Source of the DNA: an uncultured Rikenella sp.
GTDB taxonomy: Bacteria; Bacteroidota; Bacteroidia; Bacteroidales; Rikenellaceae
NCBI GenBank assembly: GCA_947627885.1
Contig: CANQXP010000003.1
Location: forward strand, 1 to 64,000
Direction: 5' to 3'
Length of the DNA: 64,000 nt
Shown here: in pieces, positions 38,092 to 48,361 of the stretch
How positions within the stretch are numbered: position 1 is the stretch's first letter
Layout: every line of letters begins with the position of its first letter
Translations under genes and position numbers: made by a program
The notes under the pieces: model-generated
The model's input: the letters and a program-made list of their open reading frames with translations, nothing else
Databases searched by the model: none
Told to the model about the DNA's origin: nothing

Positions 38092-38475
38092 ATGAAATTT
38101 CTGGTGCAGTCGTTCTGGCTGCTGTTTTTCTACCTGCTGGGCCTCGGCCTGAGCGTGCTGATCGGGGGCATCATTCCGGGCAGCGTGCTGGGAATGGTGC
38201 TGCTCTTCATGGTCTTGGCTTTCGGATGGCTTTCGCCGGATCGGGTGAGCCGGGTGTCGGAGCTGCTGATCGACAATATGGTGCTCTTCTTCCTGCCTGC
38301 GGCGGTGGGGCTGATCGCCTCCGTGGGTTTGATTACGGCGAACCTGGTCGCCATTCTGGTGGCGGCTGCGGTCAGCACGGTGCTGATCGTGGCGGCTGTG
38401 GCCGTGACCCAGCAGCGGATGGAGATCCGCAAACGGAAACGAAAGATTCGGGAGGGCGGCCATGAAACTCGATAG
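38092..38475 (+). CDS. lrgA: CidA/LrgA family protein
   Basis: LGLGLSVLIGGIIPGSVLGMVLLFMVLAFG; overlaps an LrgB gene. Confidence 0.88.
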   Translation: MKFLVQSFWLLFFYLLGLGLSVLIGGIIPGSVLGMVLLFMVLAFGWLSPDRVSRVSELLIDNMVLFFLPAAVGLIASVGLITANLVAILVAAAVSTVLIVAAVAVTQQRMEIRKRKRKIREGGHETR

Positions 38476-39178
38476 CACGCTGGAGGCATTGGAATTGCTG
38501 GTCGGCTCGCAGATCTTCCTGCTGACCTTCACCATCGGGATCTATGTGTTGTCCCTGTGGCTTTTCAAGCGCACGCGGCTGGGATTGCTCCATCCTCTCA
38601 TCACTTCGGGGGCGGTGATCATCGTCTTCCTGCTGGCTACGGGGATCACATACGAACAATATCACAGCGCTACGGCGTTGATCGACTTTATGCTGGGACC
38701 GTCGGTGGTGGCGCTGGGATACGCCCTATACCGGCAGGTGGAACAACTCAAGGCCAATGCGGTGTCGATCGTGACTTCGGTGGTGGTGGGGAGCGTGGTC
38801 GGGATCGTGAGCGTGATCCTGATCATCCGGTTGTTCGGCGCGGGGGCGACCATCGAGGCGTCGCTGGTGCCCAAGTCGGTGACCACGCCGATCGCCATGT
38901 CGATCTCGGAGCGGGCGGGCGGCATCGGTTCGCTGACGGCTATCGTGGTGATCCTGACCGGTATTTTCGGAAGCATCGTGGGGCCGTTCGTGCTGCGGAA
39001 ACTCAATATCACCAGCCGGATCGCCAAGGGGTTGGCCTTGGGCTCGGCGGCGCACGGTGTGGGCACGGCCAAAGCGATGGAGATGGGGGCGGTGGAGGGG
39101 GCTGTGAGCGGCCTTGCGATCGGATTGATGGGCCTGATCACGGCTTTGCTCGCCCCGGTGATCGAACAGATTTTATAA
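38462..39178 (+). CDS. lrgB: LrgB family protein
   Basis: ALGYALYRQVEQLKAN; KSVTTPIAMSISERAGGIGSLTA; ALGSAAHGVGTAKAMEMG. Confidence 0.92.
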   Translation: MKLDSTLEALELLVGSQIFLLTFTIGIYVLSLWLFKRTRLGLLHPLITSGAVIIVFLLATGITYEQYHSATALIDFMLGPSVVALGYALYRQVEQLKANAVSIVTSVVVGSVVGIVSVILIIRLFGAGATIEASLVPKSVTTPIAMSISERAGGIGSLTAIVVILTGIFGSIVGPFVLRKLNITSRIAKGLALGSAAHGVGTAKAMEMGAVEGAVSGLAIGLMGLITALLAPVIEQIL

Positions 39179-39228
39179 TGTCGGGGACGAAATGATACGG
39201 GCCGGCAGTTTACTGCCGGCCCGCATAT

Positions 39229-40392
39229 CTATAGTTGATTCTCCGGGAAATCCCTTTGCAGGGTGATGATATTGATCTCCGGCCATGCACCGAAACGGAA
39301 GGGCACCGTGCCGCCCGCGCCAATCGAGACGTATAGCGTCCGGTCTCCGTCGCGGTAAATACCGCCCCATTCGGGATAGGCCCACCGTGCCGGGGAGAAA
39401 TGGCCGATCATAAGCTGCATGGCGTGCGTGTGGCCAGAGAGCGTCAGCTGGATGTCCGTCTTGGGCAGCACCTCGCGCCGCCAGTGCGTCGGGTCGTGGC
39501 TCATCAGTATTTTGAAAACTCCTTCCGGCACTCCCTCCATCGCTTTCCGCAGGTCGCCCCGCGACGGGAACGGCGGACGGCTGTCGTTCTCGACCCCGAT
39601 CAGGGAGATGCTGTCCGTTCCGTGCCGTATGGTGCGGTTTTCGTTCAGCAACAAGTCCCAGCCGAACCCTTGCTCGCGACGTTTCAGCTCCGCGAGGTTG
39701 CGCGCAGCGCCGTCGGCCGTGTCGTAACGGCGGTAGGTGCAGTAGTCGTGGTTGCCCAGGATCGAGAAAACGCCGTCGCGGGCCTTGAGCTGCGGCAGGA
39801 TACCCATGAAAGGATCGAGTTCGTCCGCCGAAGAGTTGACCAGGTCGCCAGTGAAAACGATCAGGTCAGGGTGCAGGGCGTTGACCCTTTCGACCAGTTC
39901 CCGGAGGTAGGCGGTATCGTTGCCGAACGTCCCGACGTGCAGGTCGGAGAGCTGCACGAGGCGGTAGCCGTCGAACGATGCCGGAAGATCGGCTGAAGCG
40001 ATCGTGACCTCCTTCACTTCCAATCGTTTCCATCCGCGGGCAAAGCCGTAGGCGAAAGCGACGCAGGTGACGGCGGCCACCGCGATGCCGGCAACGTTCC
40101 CGACCGTGGCGGCATAGGGGACGGCCAGCCCGACGCCCCGTCCGGCCAGCGATACGATCGAAAAAAACAGCTTGGGTGCGGCGACGCACAGCAAGATCCC
40201 GAAAAAGAGCTTCATCAGCCAGTCCTGATGGCTGCCGACTGTCCAGGCCACCAAGGCGGCGACCGCCAGCAGCGAGGGTATCCAATAGGCGATGCTCCAA
40301 AAGGTCGGGGCCGCGCCGCGCACGAACGCAAGCCAGATATAGAGGTCGGGCAGCAGGAGCAGTAAGATGAACAGGACGAGGAAGAGTATCAT
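39229..40392 (-). CDS. Membrane-associated metallophosphoesterase (YkuE-like)
   Basis: LVQLSDLHVGTFG; FTGDLVNS; SILGNHDYC; LSGHTHAMQL. Confidence 0.88.
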   Translation of the reverse strand: MILFLVLFILLLLLPDLYIWLAFVRGAAPTFWSIAYWIPSLLAVAALVAWTVGSHQDWLMKLFFGILLCVAAPKLFFSIVSLAGRGVGLAVPYAATVGNVAGIAVAAVTCVAFAYGFARGWKRLEVKEVTIASADLPASFDGYRLVQLSDLHVGTFGNDTAYLRELVERVNALHPDLIVFTGDLVNSSADELDPFMGILPQLKARDGVFSILGNHDYCTYRRYDTADGAARNLAELKRREQGFGWDLLLNENRTIRHGTDSISLIGVENDSRPPFPSRGDLRKAMEGVPEGVFKILMSHDPTHWRREVLPKTDIQLTLSGHTHAMQLMIGHFSPARWAYPEWGGIYRDGDRTLYVSIGAGGTVPFRFGAWPEINIITLQRDFPENQL

Positions 40393-40488
40393 TGTTATAT
40401 CCGGTCGGTCGTTTGGTTTAAAGAAACGGTTGCTTCCGATTTTTATTGGTTCGGTGATCCGATTATCCAAAAATCGTTCCGTACCGGC

Positions 40489-41028
40489 TTAAACATGAAA
40501 TCCGGCTCGATAAGCCTGCTCCATGGCTGGCGTTCCCTCGATCTCGCCCACGCGCCATGCCCCGACGCCGTAGATAACTCCCTTTTCCCGCGGGTTTTCG
40601 AGGCAGTCGAGGAAGCCGCGGAAACACTCCACGGTGCGCTCCATGGCGGGAACACTCCGCTCGGCCGCCGACACGATAAAGTAGAACTCTTTGTTCCGCA
40701 TTTCGAGGTAGCGCGCACAGGCCCGGTCGATCAGCGTCTTCATCTGGGCGCAAAGCGTGTAGAAGTAGACCGGGGTGGCCATCACGATAACGTCCGCCGC
40801 GATCATTTTGTCCAGTATCCCGGCAGCATCGTCGCGCTGCGGGCATGGCCGGGCGCCGTTGAAGCAGGTGCCGCAACCCGTGCAGTAACCGATCTTGTAA
40901 TCTTTCAGGAAAACCTTCTCGGCCTCGTGTCCGGCCTCTTGGGCACCGGCCAGGAAACGTTCGCACAGCCGGTCGGAATTGCCGCCGCGCCGCGGGCTCG
41001 ACGAGAGGATCAAAATTTTTTTGCTCAT
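40489..41028 (-). CDS. Flavodoxin-family NAD(P)H-dependent oxidoreductase
   Basis: KKILILSSSPRRGGNSDRLCERFLAG; GTCFNGARPCPQRDDA. Confidence 0.85.
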   Translation of the reverse strand: MSKKILILSSSPRRGGNSDRLCERFLAGAQEAGHEAEKVFLKDYKIGYCTGCGTCFNGARPCPQRDDAAGILDKMIAADVIVMATPVYFYTLCAQMKTLIDRACARYLEMRNKEFYFIVSAAERSVPAMERTVECFRGFLDCLENPREKGVIYGVGAWRVGEIEGTPAMEQAYRAGFHV

Positions 41029-41108
41029 TGCGTAATTCGTTTAAAATTGTCGTCGGTATATAAGGTTTGCCGTACAATACGAAGATAGCGGTAAAAGACT
41101 TTTCATCG

Positions 41109-41672
41109 TTATTCGGTTCGGATCGGCCTTATCACTTGGGCCGGAACACCTCCGGCGACCACGTTGTCCGGAACGTCCCGCGTGACGACCGCGCCGGCAG
41201 CCACTATCGCGTTTTCCCCGATCGTCACGCCCGGCAGGATCACGGCCGCCGCCCCGATCCATGCGTTGCGCTTGATGACAACGGGTTTTGTGTAAACATT
41301 GTGCCGCAATTCGGGCTGTTCGGCGTGGTTCTCGGTAATGATGTTCACCTGAGGCCCGACGAAAACGCCGTCTTCGAGGGTAATGCCTCCGCGGTCCATG
41401 AACATGCATCCGCTGTTGACGAACACTTTCCGGCCGAGGCGGATGAATTGGCCGAAGTCGGTGTGGAACGGCGGCACGATCCAGATGGTTTCGTCTATTT
41501 TCTGCCCCGTCAGCTCGCCGATGACTTTACGGACTTGCTCCGGGGTGTGGTACGATGCGTTGAGCTGCCCCGTGATCCGCATGCCTCTCAGCAAAGCCTC
41601 ATACAATACCGGATATTCCGGGTCGCTTTCGAGGATCAGATCGCCCCGGCGCATCCTTTCGAAAATGTCCAT
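41109..41672 (-). CDS. Sugar O-acetyltransferase (hexapeptide repeat)
   Basis: GAAAVILPGVTIGENAIVAAGAVVTRDVPDNVVAGGVPAQVIR. Confidence 0.92.
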   Translation of the reverse strand: MDIFERMRRGDLILESDPEYPVLYEALLRGMRITGQLNASYHTPEQVRKVIGELTGQKIDETIWIVPPFHTDFGQFIRLGRKVFVNSGCMFMDRGGITLEDGVFVGPQVNIITENHAEQPELRHNVYTKPVVIKRNAWIGAAAVILPGVTIGENAIVAAGAVVTRDVPDNVVAGGVPAQVIRPIRTE

Positions 41673-41675
41673 CTC

Positions 41676-42704
41676 TTATTTCAGGTTTTCGTTGAAAAAT
41701 GCCTCCAGTTTATCAAAGGGAATAAGGCTCGTACGGTCGTAGAGATCGACGTGGCCCGCACCCGTCACGATCAAAAGCTCTTTCGGTTCGGCAGCCCGCT
41801 TGTAAGCGTCCTCGCTGAACTCGCGCGAATGGGCGTTCTCTCCGGCGATGAAGAGCATCGGCCGCGGCGAGATGGTTTCGATGTCGTTGAACGGATAGAA
41901 ATTCATAAATTTCACATTGCTCGTCAGGGTAGGGTGGGTGGTGGTCAGCGGGTCGGCTCCCTGCGGAATGACCTCGCCACGCGGCGTGCGGTAGAACTCG
42001 TAAAACTCGCGCTCGACGGGCGTGGAACTCTCCGTCAGCTCATGCACCGAACCGCTGGTGTATTTCGCGGGGCCGCCGGAGAATTCGGTGTAGCGTTGTT
42101 CGGCGGCTTCCGCCAGGATTTGTTTACGCTGTTCCAAGGAGAGGGCATGTCCGAGTCCGTCGCGGTTGGCCGCTCCCATGTCGTACATGCTGACCGTTGC
42201 GATGGCTTTCAGCCGCGGGTCTATCTTCGCCGCGCTGACGGCGAAACTGCCGCTGCCGCAGATGCCGACCACGCCGATCCGCTCGCGGTCGATAAAGTCG
42301 CGGGTGCCGAGATAATCCACCGCCGCGCTGAAGTCTTCGGCGTAGATGTCAGGCGAGACGGCATTGCGTGGTTCACCCTCGCTCTCGCCCCAGAAAGAGA
42401 GGTCGAGGGAGAGGGTCACAAAGCCGCGTTCGGCCAGTTTCGTGGCATAAAGGTTCGCGCTCTGTTCCTTGACGGCGCCCATCGGATGGCCTACGATGAC
42501 GGCTGGGCGTCGCTCCCCGGCTTTCATCTCCTTCGGCAGGAAAAGGTTCGCGCCTACTTTCATTTTGTAAAGATTCGGGAAGGAGACCTTCTCGATGTTC
42601 ACGGAATCGCTTTGGTAGAAATTTTCCGTGTCGGCCTGTGCGTAAGACCGGGTCGATGCGAGTGTCATAAGGCAAACTGTCGTTAAAGTAAGTATTCGTT
42701 TCAT
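41676..42704 (-). CDS. Secreted alpha/beta hydrolase
   Basis: Signal peptide MKRILTLTTVCLMTLASTRSYA; VGHPMGAVKEQ; GVVGICGSGSFA. Confidence 0.85.
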   Translation of the reverse strand: MKRILTLTTVCLMTLASTRSYAQADTENFYQSDSVNIEKVSFPNLYKMKVGANLFLPKEMKAGERRPAVIVGHPMGAVKEQSANLYATKLAERGFVTLSLDLSFWGESEGEPRNAVSPDIYAEDFSAAVDYLGTRDFIDRERIGVVGICGSGSFAVSAAKIDPRLKAIATVSMYDMGAANRDGLGHALSLEQRKQILAEAAEQRYTEFSGGPAKYTSGSVHELTESSTPVEREFYEFYRTPRGEVIPQGADPLTTTHPTLTSNVKFMNFYPFNDIETISPRPMLFIAGENAHSREFSEDAYKRAAEPKELLIVTGAGHVDLYDRTSLIPFDKLEAFFNENLK

Positions 42705-42760
42705 GATTATTGCTTTCGGATTTTGTACCTTGCAAAGGTAAAGGGCGGCTTGCGGCGGGT

Positions 42761-42900
42761 CGGTAGACGGATTACGGTTTGTTTTACCCGGATTACAGGT
42801 CGTTATTTTTTTTATTCTTTCCGATCTATAATTACTAACGCTCTGTTTCGGAGCGTGGCAGGTAGACGGATTACAGGTTCTTTTACCCGGATTACGGATT
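42761..42900. promoter_or_regulatory. Two copies of a candidate AraC operator
   Basis: ggtagacggattac...ttttacccggattac at 42762-42800 and 42861-42899; CGGATTAC half-sites 21 bp apart in both. Confidence 0.6.
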
Positions 42901-42965
42901 CCGCTGCCGGGCAGGGCGGGAAAACCGGGAAAGCGTGTATTTTTGCCCTTATAAACGACAACGCT

Positions 42966-43868
42966 ATGGACAATAAAATTCTTCACCTCGAAACCGTCGA
43001 TGCCTATAACAAGCTGCTGGAGATCGAAACGCTCCATCCGCTGGTCAGCGTCATCGACATGTCGCAGGCAAAGCCGATGCGGCACATGCGGCACACTTTC
43101 GAATTGTATGTGATCTTCCTCAAAGAGGTCAAATGCGGGGACTTGCGGTACGGCCGGCACTATTACGATTACCAGGAGGGCACCTTGGTCTGTGTCGCCC
43201 CGGGGCAGGTGGTCGGGGTGGAGGATAACGGCGAGGTTTTCCAGCCGAAGGGGTGGGCGCTGGTGTTCCACCCCGACCTGATCCGGGGTACCTCGCTGGG
43301 GCAGCATATCAAAGAGTATACGTTTTTTTCATACGAGTCCAACGAGGCGCTCCACCTCTCGGAGCGGGAACGCGAAATGGTGGTCGAGTGCCTGCAAAAG
43401 ATCCGGCACGAGTTGGAGCATGCCATCGACCGACACAGCAAGCGGTTGATCGCCATCAATATCGAGATGCTGCTCGACTATTGCCTGCGGTTTTACGAGC
43501 GGCAGTTCATTACGCGGTCGAATGTCAACCGCGATGTGCTGACCCGTTTTGAACGGCTGCTCGACGATTATTTCGCCGGCGACCGGGCGCAGCGTGACGG
43601 CTTGCCATCCGTGAAATACTGTGCGGGAGAACTGTGCCTTTCCCCGAACTATTTCGGCGACCTGGTCAAAAAGGAGACGGGCAAAACCGCCCAGGAGTAT
43701 ATTCAGCTCAAGTTGATCGGCGTTGCAAAGGAGCGCATACTGGATCCGGAGCGGACGATCGGGCAGGTCGCTTATGAACTGGGGTTTCAATACCCGCAGC
43801 ATTTCACCCGGCTGTTCAAGAAAGTGACTGGCTATACGCCCAATGAATATCGGGCACGTGCCAATTGA
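42966..43868 (+). CDS. AraC family transcriptional regulator
   Basis: LCLSPNYFGDLVKKETGKTAQEYIQLKLI..QVAYELGFQYPQHFTRLFKKVTGYTPNEYR. Confidence 0.92.
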   Translation: MDNKILHLETVDAYNKLLEIETLHPLVSVIDMSQAKPMRHMRHTFELYVIFLKEVKCGDLRYGRHYYDYQEGTLVCVAPGQVVGVEDNGEVFQPKGWALVFHPDLIRGTSLGQHIKEYTFFSYESNEALHLSEREREMVVECLQKIRHELEHAIDRHSKRLIAINIEMLLDYCLRFYERQFITRSNVNRDVLTRFERLLDDYFAGDRAQRDGLPSVKYCAGELCLSPNYFGDLVKKETGKTAQEYIQLKLIGVAKERILDPERTIGQVAYELGFQYPQHFTRLFKKVTGYTPNEYRARAN

Positions 43869-43924
43869 CGTTTGGAAGGCAGGTTCAGTACCGGTGATAA
43901 GGCACGGATGCCACGAAACCGGGA

Positions 43925-44773
43925 TCAGAGTTCTTTCTCCCACTGCATGAACAGATCGACCGTTGCGGGGTCGTAGTGCGAGAAGAAAAGGCTTTCGCCC
44001 TTGTCCAGTGCAGCGATGGCGGCCATGTCTTCGGCCGTAAGGACGAAATCGAACACATCGAGATTCTCGACCATACGCTCCTTATGCGTCGATTTCGGGA
44101 TGACCGCCACGCCCCGCTGAATCAGAAATCGCAAAGCCGTCTGCGCAACCGATTTGCCGTATCTGGCACCGATCTTTTCCAGCGTCCCGTTCGTAAAGAA
44201 ATCGTTGCGCCCCTCCGCGAACGGCCCCCACGACATAATCTGCGTGCCATATCTCTCCATAATCCGCTGCGGAGCGGTCTGCTGGTTGAAGACGTGCGTT
44301 TCCACCTGGTTCACCGCCGGCTTGATCTCCGCATGTTCAGCCAGGTCGATAAAACGGTCAGGATAGAAATTCGACACGCCGATGGCACGGGCTTTCCCCA
44401 TCCTGACGGCCGCTTCCATTGCCCGGTAGGCTCCGTAATAGTCGTTGAAAGGCTGGTGAAGCAAAAGCAGGTCGATGTAACCGGTCTGCAATCTGCCGAG
44501 CGATTCGTCGATCGAGGCGGCGGCTTTCGCCTCGCCATAATTGTTTAACCAGATCTTCGTCGTGATAAAAAGTTCTTCGCGGGGCACACCGCATTTGCGA
44601 AGGGCTTTGCCCACACCTTCTTCGTTGTGGTAAGCCTGCGCCGTGTCGATCAAGCGATAGCCCGCTCCGATGGCGTCCGATACGCAACGTTCGCACTCAC
44701 GGGGATTGATTTGGTAGACGCCGTAACCCAGTATGGGCATCTTAACTCCATTGTTTAATTTTACAAATTCCAT
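43925..44773 (-). CDS. Aldo/keto reductase
   Basis: NNGVKMPILGYGVYQI; GYRLIDTAQAYHNEEGVGKAL; AIGVSNFYPDRF. Confidence 0.93.
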   Translation of the reverse strand: MEFVKLNNGVKMPILGYGVYQINPRECERCVSDAIGAGYRLIDTAQAYHNEEGVGKALRKCGVPREELFITTKIWLNNYGEAKAAASIDESLGRLQTGYIDLLLLHQPFNDYYGAYRAMEAAVRMGKARAIGVSNFYPDRFIDLAEHAEIKPAVNQVETHVFNQQTAPQRIMERYGTQIMSWGPFAEGRNDFFTNGTLEKIGARYGKSVAQTALRFLIQRGVAVIPKSTHKERMVENLDVFDFVLTAEDMAAIAALDKGESLFFSHYDPATVDLFMQWEKEL

Positions 44774-44889
44774 ATTTTTTCCGTTATTATTTTAGTCTGA
44801 TACGGCCTGTTTTTATCGCCTGTACGGCCTGTACTTCTTTACTGTCAGCCTGAAAAGTCGACGTTCATCTGCCTCCGGTGTGAATGGCA

Positions 44890-46131
44890 TTACTCATTTT
44901 CAGGTACCACTTCATTCAGGCAGGCGACAGCGTTAAGCGTACGCGGATAACCGATATAAGGCAAAAGCTGCGTCACAACCGCCAGCAGCGTGTCTTTGCC
45001 GTTTCCGACGTTCAGGTTACCCTGGATATGGCCCTTGACCTGCGATTCGCAGCCGCCTAACGACACGAGTATCGAAAAAGTAAGCAGTTCGCGCTGCCGG
45101 GCGTCCAGTCCGGTGCGGGTCTGGTAGTCGCCGAAACAGTTGGCCGAGAGGTAACGCTGAATATGCTTCTGGTTCTGCGGAGCAGCCTCATACATCCGGT
45201 CGATCTGACCGCCGAATATCTCTTTTTGCAGCGCGAGTCCCTTCTCGAAACGCGTTTCGGGCGAGGTCGTAGACTGTCCCTCCAACGGCAGTTCCACACC
45301 GTTGACCGTCAGGAAATCGTTCGTCACACCGATAAAATCGACGACTTTTGCCATACCTACATAAGGTACGGCATGGTAAAGCACCTCCTTGATCTCGACC
45401 GGTGTGATGCCGTTTGCCATCGCTGCGCGAAGCGTCAGGCGGTATGTTTCGGCGGCTTGCTGCGCTATGGCGGAGGCGAGGGTTACCAGGATGCGCGTCC
45501 GGATATCCAGTTCTCCGTACCGCTGCGTTTCACCGAAAGCGAAATTGCCGAAGATTTCGGCCAGCTCCGGATCGTTTTCCAAATGGGCATTCCATGCCGG
45601 GAGTTGGCGCTCCGATGTCTCCGAAAGGGTGCCGCCCGTTGCTTCGTCATATTGCTTGTCATCCACCGGGCCGAGCCAGGTTGACTTGTTCGTTTGCGGG
45701 TTGCATGTGACCGCAAGGTGCGAGAACCAACTGTCCGGGGCGGCGCCGTGCCAGTGCACTGCATCCGGGGCGATCTCTACTACGTCGCCCGGCAGAAGTT
45801 CACGGGCCGGTTTGCCCTCTTCCTGATAGTAACCGCGGCCTGCCGTGACAATGAGCAACTGGCCCCCCGTGTGGCTGTGCCAGTTGTTGCGGCAGCCCGG
45901 TTCGAAGGTCACGTTCGATACGGGAACGTTCAGCTCCTTGAGTTGCGTGAGCGGGGCCAGATAAGACTGCCCGATAAAGTATTGCGCATAGGCGGTGTTC
46001 GGCTCGCCCTGCGGGAAAATCTGTTGAAATTTCGTTTCGTGTTCCATATCCTTTGCTTGTGCGTTTATCGGATCGCCGAAGCCGAATAGTAATCCGGCAA
46101 TGGCAATCACATTCAAAATACTTTTTTTCAT
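44890..46131 (-). CDS. Cupin + carboxymuconolactone decarboxylase-like protein
   Basis: VTFEPGCRNNWHSHTGGQLLIVTAGRGYYQEEG; two CMD-like repeats. Confidence 0.88.
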   Translation of the reverse strand: MKKSILNVIAIAGLLFGFGDPINAQAKDMEHETKFQQIFPQGEPNTAYAQYFIGQSYLAPLTQLKELNVPVSNVTFEPGCRNNWHSHTGGQLLIVTAGRGYYQEEGKPARELLPGDVVEIAPDAVHWHGAAPDSWFSHLAVTCNPQTNKSTWLGPVDDKQYDEATGGTLSETSERQLPAWNAHLENDPELAEIFGNFAFGETQRYGELDIRTRILVTLASAIAQQAAETYRLTLRAAMANGITPVEIKEVLYHAVPYVGMAKVVDFIGVTNDFLTVNGVELPLEGQSTTSPETRFEKGLALQKEIFGGQIDRMYEAAPQNQKHIQRYLSANCFGDYQTRTGLDARQRELLTFSILVSLGGCESQVKGHIQGNLNVGNGKDTLLAVVTQLLPYIGYPRTLNAVACLNEVVPENE

Positions 46132-46197
46132 CGAAATTCATGTTAATCGGTTAACTTTATCCCATATTGCAATATTACGGCAGGAGTTTTATCATAA

Positions 46198-46233
46198 GGT
46201 TATACGGATTACGGTTTCAGTTACCAGAATCAA
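46198..46233. promoter_or_regulatory. Third copy of candidate AraC operator upstream of the cupin gene
   Basis: GGTTATACGGATTACGGTTTCAGTTACCAGAAT aligned with GGTAGACGGATTACGGTTTGTTTTACCCGGAT. Confidence 0.5.
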
Positions 46234-46824
46234 CGATTGTGATTAAATACGGATAAATCGATTTTATAAACGGGTAATCGTCCCGCTTTTTTTGGAGAAA
46301 ATGCGGATGTTAAGGTATTCATGAGAAGAAATGGCGTTGATTCATTAAAGAAAATTACAGCCGGGATCGACAAACTGGAGGTATTCCTTTTGTCCCGTGG
46401 AAATAAAGATCCGGATATGATTGAATTTTTCCGAAAAGTGCAAGCTCTCCGGTCTTTCGACGTGGCGCACCGCACAAGCTCTGACTCAGGAAAGGGGGAA
46501 CCTATCGAGACATATTTTTAAATAGATACCAGAAGTAAACGCGAAATCTTGGATGGCATTTTCGATGGATTCGTGGGTTATCTGGGAAAATTGCGGTCTG
46601 CATTTATGGAAATTTGAATGCCAAGGGTATTAAATGTATCTGGGCCGGACAGCGATAGTTGTCCGGCTTTTTGTTCATGTAGGTATGTAAATATATAATT
46701 GCAGTTATTTAGGTAAAATTACCTGAATTATTTGTGCGAATAGTCCTCTTTTCTTTAACTTTACCACTATTAGAAGGTTCGATACCGGATTTATCAATTA
46801 TTCAATTACCCCCAAATTTATTGC

Positions 46825-48333
46825 ATGATGAAAAGAAAACTACGCTACTTATTTACCTTGGCGCTGCTGGCGGTAGTGTCCTGTACGAAAACCGACCTGA
46901 CAACCCCCGATCCCGGCGCTGTCCAGGAGGCTATTACCCTTAGCGCCGAGGAAACGGAGCGGCTGCCCTTGTTTGAGTCCGACTACAACCGTTCACACGA
47001 AGAAGTGCTTGCGATAGCGGACAATCTGATGCAGCAGATTGTCAAAGACCGGCAACTCGTAAAAACACGGTCGCAGGCCGGACGGCCCATCCTGTCGGAT
47101 TCCATCGTGATCGCCACACCTGCTACCCGCAGTGCAACCGCCAACGTACCGGAAGAGACAAAGATATATGTGGTGAACTTCGGGGAAAAGGCAAGCTTTA
47201 CTCTGATCGCCGCAGATAAACGGGTACTCACACCGGTATTGTCCTATTCGGAATCCGGGGACTTCCGCACCGACACCGACAATCCGGGGGCACAATTGGC
47301 GGTGGAATATATGCAGAGTTACGTGCAGGAGGAGATAGCCCGGCTGGAGGAAATGCGCGGAGATTCCATTTACGTGGCGTTACAGCATCGGTATGGTTTC
47401 GGGGCCGCCAAAGAGCCTGCAACGGAAAACGTAGCGACTCGCGCAAGATACGACGCGCCCTATTATCCGATGGAGGGGATGCCGGGCGGCTCGCCGGACA
47501 ATCCTTACGGCACTAAACAAGGTTCCAACTGGCAGGTGGTGTCTAACGGTTTGACCTGGTACTGGGCGCCGGTAGACCGGATGGTCGATGCGGAAACGCC
47601 GTGGTACCAGGAGATGCTGACCCTCGTCTATCCGATGATCCCGACCCAGTGGGGGCAGGACTGGCCCTACAATACGGAGGTGAAGAGAGTGAAAGGAGTA
47701 CCCAAAACCGGTTGCGGGCCGACGGCGATGGCCCAGATCATGGCTTACCATCGCAAGCCCGCCGGATATATGTGGAGCAGCTACGGGTATAACCTCTTGA
47801 CCAACCTTAATAGGGAGTATAACTACGACTTCAGCTGGGAATGCAAATCATCGGCAGTGATAGACAATATCGGGAAGTTGCTGCTCGATGTCGGAACCAT
47901 TTCGGGGGCGCAATATATGCCGTCTTTAACAGGACTCTATACTGCGGATGCTGCGAAAGGTTTTCGGGCAATGGGCTATTGGTGCGATTATAGGAATTAT
48001 TATGACCAAAGGCTCATCGAATATAGTTTAACTGACAAAAAACCGGTCTATATGAGCGGCGCACGGAAAGATGGGGGAGCGCATGCCTGGATCGTGGACG
48101 GCTACGGACAAAAAGCAGATTACAACATGGTCTATAAGAATTGCTATTACCAGGGGGAATATGTGGGTTATATCAAAACCGCTTCCGTCAATTTCACGAT
48201 GGACGAATACTACTACCACTGTAACTGGGGGTGGCACGGACAGGACAACGGCTGGTATCTGGCCGGTATGTTCAACCCGCCGAGTCACGGGAACTACGAG
48301 GATTACCAGTATATGATTGTCGAGATCCAATAG
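46825..48333 (+). CDS. Spi-domain / C10 family (streptopain-like) cysteine protease lipoprotein
   Basis: Lipobox LLAVVSC; catalytic Cys GVPKTGCGPTAMAQIMAYH; His GGAHAWIVDGYG; NWGWHGQDNGWYL. Confidence 0.88.
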   Translation: MMKRKLRYLFTLALLAVVSCTKTDLTTPDPGAVQEAITLSAEETERLPLFESDYNRSHEEVLAIADNLMQQIVKDRQLVKTRSQAGRPILSDSIVIATPATRSATANVPEETKIYVVNFGEKASFTLIAADKRVLTPVLSYSESGDFRTDTDNPGAQLAVEYMQSYVQEEIARLEEMRGDSIYVALQHRYGFGAAKEPATENVATRARYDAPYYPMEGMPGGSPDNPYGTKQGSNWQVVSNGLTWYWAPVDRMVDAETPWYQEMLTLVYPMIPTQWGQDWPYNTEVKRVKGVPKTGCGPTAMAQIMAYHRKPAGYMWSSYGYNLLTNLNREYNYDFSWECKSSAVIDNIGKLLLDVGTISGAQYMPSLTGLYTADAAKGFRAMGYWCDYRNYYDQRLIEYSLTDKKPVYMSGARKDGGAHAWIVDGYGQKADYNMVYKNCYYQGEYVGYIKTASVNFTMDEYYYHCNWGWHGQDNGWYLAGMFNPPSHGNYEDYQYMIVEIQ

Positions 48334-48361
48334 CTACTACTAACACTAATATACTACAACT

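Noticed and set aside
41067-42686. 539-aa ORF on plus strand
   Set aside because: Runs antisense through acetyltransferase and hydrolase genes.
42705-43307. N-terminal extension of the alpha/beta hydrolase ORF
   Set aside because: Extends over the AraC promoter and gene; a clear signal peptide starts at 42704.
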